Assembly (NCBI GenBank): GCA_021781815.1
Contig: JAJXWB010000001.1
Span: 124,001 to 188,000, forward strand
DNA length: 64,000 bases
Origin: Pseudomonadota bacterium
GTDB lineage: Bacteria > Pseudomonadota > Alphaproteobacteria > Rhizobiales > Beijerinckiaceae
Direction of reading: 5' to 3'
Below are positions 62,303-64,000 of this stretch, piece after piece. Both the position numbers and the translations under genes were made by a program. The notes under the pieces were generated by a model. That model was not told the DNA's origin and ran no database searches. It saw only the letters and a list, made by a program, of their open reading frames with translations. The stretch's first letter is position 1. Every line of letters starts with the position of its first letter.

Positions 62303-64000
62303 ATGGCGCAGAAATTCGAATCCCTCTTCCAGTCCTTTTCCGAAACAACCGACCCGTCGCGGGCCAAGCCGCGACTCGCCGCGCTGCGCGAAGAACTCGC
62401 GCGCCGGACGCTTGACGGCTTCATTGCGCCGCGCGCCGACGAGCATCAGAACGAGTATGTAGCGCCGGGCGCCGAGCGACTGGCCTGGCTGACCGGCTTC
62501 ACTGGGTCCGCCGGCGCCGCGGTCGTGCTTGCCGACCGTGCCGCAATCTTCGTCGACGGCCGCTACACGATCCAGGCGCGCGACCAGGTCGATCCATCTC
62601 TCTTTGCGCCGCATGACCTGATCGCAAATCCGCCCGCGCGCTGGCTTGCGCAGCATGCGCCGAAGGGCGGGCGCATCGGCTACGATCCATGGCTGCATAC
62701 GCCCGCGCAGGTCGAGGTTCTGCGCAAGGCGGCCGTGAGCGCCGGCGCCGAGATGGTCGCTGTCGAGCCCAACCCGATCGACGCCGTATGGGCCGACCGG
62801 CCACACGAACCGACCGCGCCCGTCCTGTTGCACGCGGATCGTCTGGCCGGCGAGACGGCTGCCGACAAGCTGGCGCGCATCGCCGGGACGCTCGAAAAAT
62901 ACGACGGTCTCGTCGTGTCCGATCCGCATGCCGTCGCCTGGGCGTTCAACATCCGTGGCGGCGACGTCGCGCATACGCCGCTCCCCATGTCGTGGGCCAT
63001 CATATCGCGCAAGAATCGCCCGAAGCTCTACATCGCCGGCGCAAAACTCTCGAACGTCGTGCGCGCCGCGCTGGAAGACATCGCTGACGTGCATGAACCA
63101 GCCGCGCTTGAACCCGACCTCGCCGCGCTCGCGCGCGACAGAAACAAGCTGCTGTTCGACAGCGCCACCGCGCCCGAAAAGCTCCTCACGCTCTATCGCG
63201 CGGCGGGCGGTGAGGCGGATATCGCGGCCGATCCGATTGCGCTGATGAAGGCAAGGAAGAACGCCGCCGAACTTCGTGGCGCGCGCGCGGCGCATCTGCG
63301 CGACGGCGCGGCCATGGTCGAATTTCTCGCCTGGTTTTCCAGCGAGGCGCCGAAAGGAAAACTCACGGAAATTTCTGCGGCGCAGGCCCTCGAAACATTC
63401 CGCCGCGCGACGGGCAAGCTCGCGGAAATCTCGTTCCCGACCATTTCCGCCTTCGGCCCGCACGCCGCGCTGCCGCACTATCGCGTGACGGAGCGCAGCA
63501 ATCTCCGCATCCGCAAAGGCGTTTATCTCGTCGATTCCGGCGCGCAATATCTGGATGGCACGACCGACATCACGCGCACGATATCGGTCGGGCGCCCGAC
63601 TGCAGTCATGCGCGAGAAAAACACGCGCGTGCTGAAAGGGCATATTGCGATAGCCACCGCCGTCTTTCCAAAAGGGACGACTGGCGCACAGCTCGATTCA
63701 TTCGCGCGCAGATCGCTGTGGGAAGCGGGCTGCGATTTCGACCACGGCACAGGCCACGGCGTCGGGGCCTATCTGTCCGTGCACGAAGGCCCGCAGCGCA
63801 TCTCGAAGCTCGGAACGGTTCCGCTCGAACCGGGCATGATTCTGTCCAACGAACCGGGCTATTACAAGGAAGGCGCCTTCGGCATACGCATCGAGACTCT
63901 TCTGGTCGTGGAGAAGCGCGCGATCAAAGGCGCAGAGCGCGAGATGCACGGTTTCGAGACGATCACCCTGGCGCCGATCGATAAGGCGCTGATCGATACA
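62303..64000 (+). CDS. Aminopeptidase P family (M24) protease, C-terminus outside window
   Basis: Xaa-Pro aminopeptidase. ATG 62303 begins MAQKFESLFQSFSETTD and the frame stays open to base 64000: 566 codons, of ~600 expected. Two creatinase-type N-terminal domains (about 25-160 and 170-320) precede the pita-bread catalytic domain. The metal ligands are visible as Asp in YLVDSGAQY, Asp in GTTDITRT, His in GTGHGVGAYLSVHEGP, Glu in ILSNEPGYY and Glu in IRIETLLVV. It releases the N-terminal residue before proline. Only the C-terminal tail is missing, cut by the window edge. It has no signal peptide. Confidence 0.93.
   Translation, partial: MAQKFESLFQSFSETTDPSRAKPRLAALREELARRTLDGFIAPRADEHQNEYVAPGAERLAWLTGFTGSAGAAVVLADRAAIFVDGRYTIQARDQVDPSLFAPHDLIANPPARWLAQHAPKGGRIGYDPWLHTPAQVEVLRKAAVSAGAEMVAVEPNPIDAVWADRPHEPTAPVLLHADRLAGETAADKLARIAGTLEKYDGLVVSDPHAVAWAFNIRGGDVAHTPLPMSWAIISRKNRPKLYIAGAKLSNVVRAALEDIADVHEPAALEPDLAALARDRNKLLFDSATAPEKLLTLYRAAGGEADIAADPIALMKARKNAAELRGARAAHLRDGAAMVEFLAWFSSEAPKGKLTEISAAQALETFRRATGKLAEISFPTISAFGPHAALPHYRVTERSNLRIRKGVYLVDSGAQYLDGTTDITRTISVGRPTAVMREKNTRVLKGHIAIATAVFPKGTTGAQLDSFARRSLWEAGCDFDHGTGHGVGAYLSVHEGPQRISKLGTVPLEPGMILSNEPGYYKEGAFGIRIETLLVVEKRAIKGAEREMHGFETITLAPIDKALIDT

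Overview
The window looks like chromosome of a GC-rich alphaproteobacterium, most likely of the Hyphomicrobiales (Rhizobiales). The evidence is a circularly permuted two-piece tmRNA with the tag ANDNYAPVALAA, an alpha-type SspB adaptor beside it, a DUF4169 plus ribbon-helix-helix gene pair, and the gene order ilvC-ilvH-ilvI-miaA / serB ... degP-hflC-hflK-folA-thyA. Start codons are often GTG or TTG, and genes within operons commonly overlap by 4 nt (ATGA, GTGA, TTGA).

Bases 1-16,180 are an accessory catabolic region. A LivHMGF ABC importer and a tandem-domain EthD protein run rightward. They converge on a leftward run of twelve genes (14,898 down to 3,747): an IclR regulator, crotonase 2, a coenzyme-B12 acyl-CoA mutase split into large and small subunits, a CaiB/BaiF CoA-transferase, the MeaB mutase chaperone, a complete TRAP transporter (DctP, DctQ, DctM), a second CaiB/BaiF CoA-transferase, crotonase 1 and an HCCA-isomerase-like protein. 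An MFS transporter is divergent from iclR. The parts suggest uptake of a carboxylate or dicarboxylate, activation by CoA transfer, B12-dependent carbon-skeleton rearrangement, then crotonase steps. The substrate cannot be read from the sequence.

Bases 16,190-22,350 look like an island edge: two abutting, broken IS3-family remnants, an overlapping three-gene export system (ABC ATPase, two-module FtsX permease, HlyD adaptor), the 3' stub of an IS5-type transposase, and tRNA-Lys(CTT) with its 3' end facing the island.

From 22.4 kb on the content is mainly housekeeping. leuA is preceded by an unannotated-size leader ORF ending in four Leu codons. ilvI is preceded by a 15-codon Leu/Ile/Val leader and a textbook terminator. 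Between and around these are a thioesterase, a lipoprotein, Nudix, PhzF, type II HAD, GST, pdxY, a PlsC-type acyltransferase, miaA, serB, a CPA2 antiporter and an alpha/beta hydrolase. The quality-control block degP-hflC-hflK is followed by folA, a 27-codon ORF with an extraordinarily long Shine-Dalgarno match, a YaiI-type gene, thyA and an Fnr-type regulator. ssrA (tmRNA) then sits next to sspB, whose product delivers ssrA-tagged proteins to ClpXP.

The right end holds a large AsmA protein, an amidase with a histone-H1-like basic N-terminus, a UvrD-type helicase, an FAD-linked oxidase, a P450, an lrgAB-like pair, a small Cys-rich secreted protein, prmA and an aminopeptidase P cut off by the window edge. 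I saw no CRISPR array, prophage, replication origin or rRNA gene.
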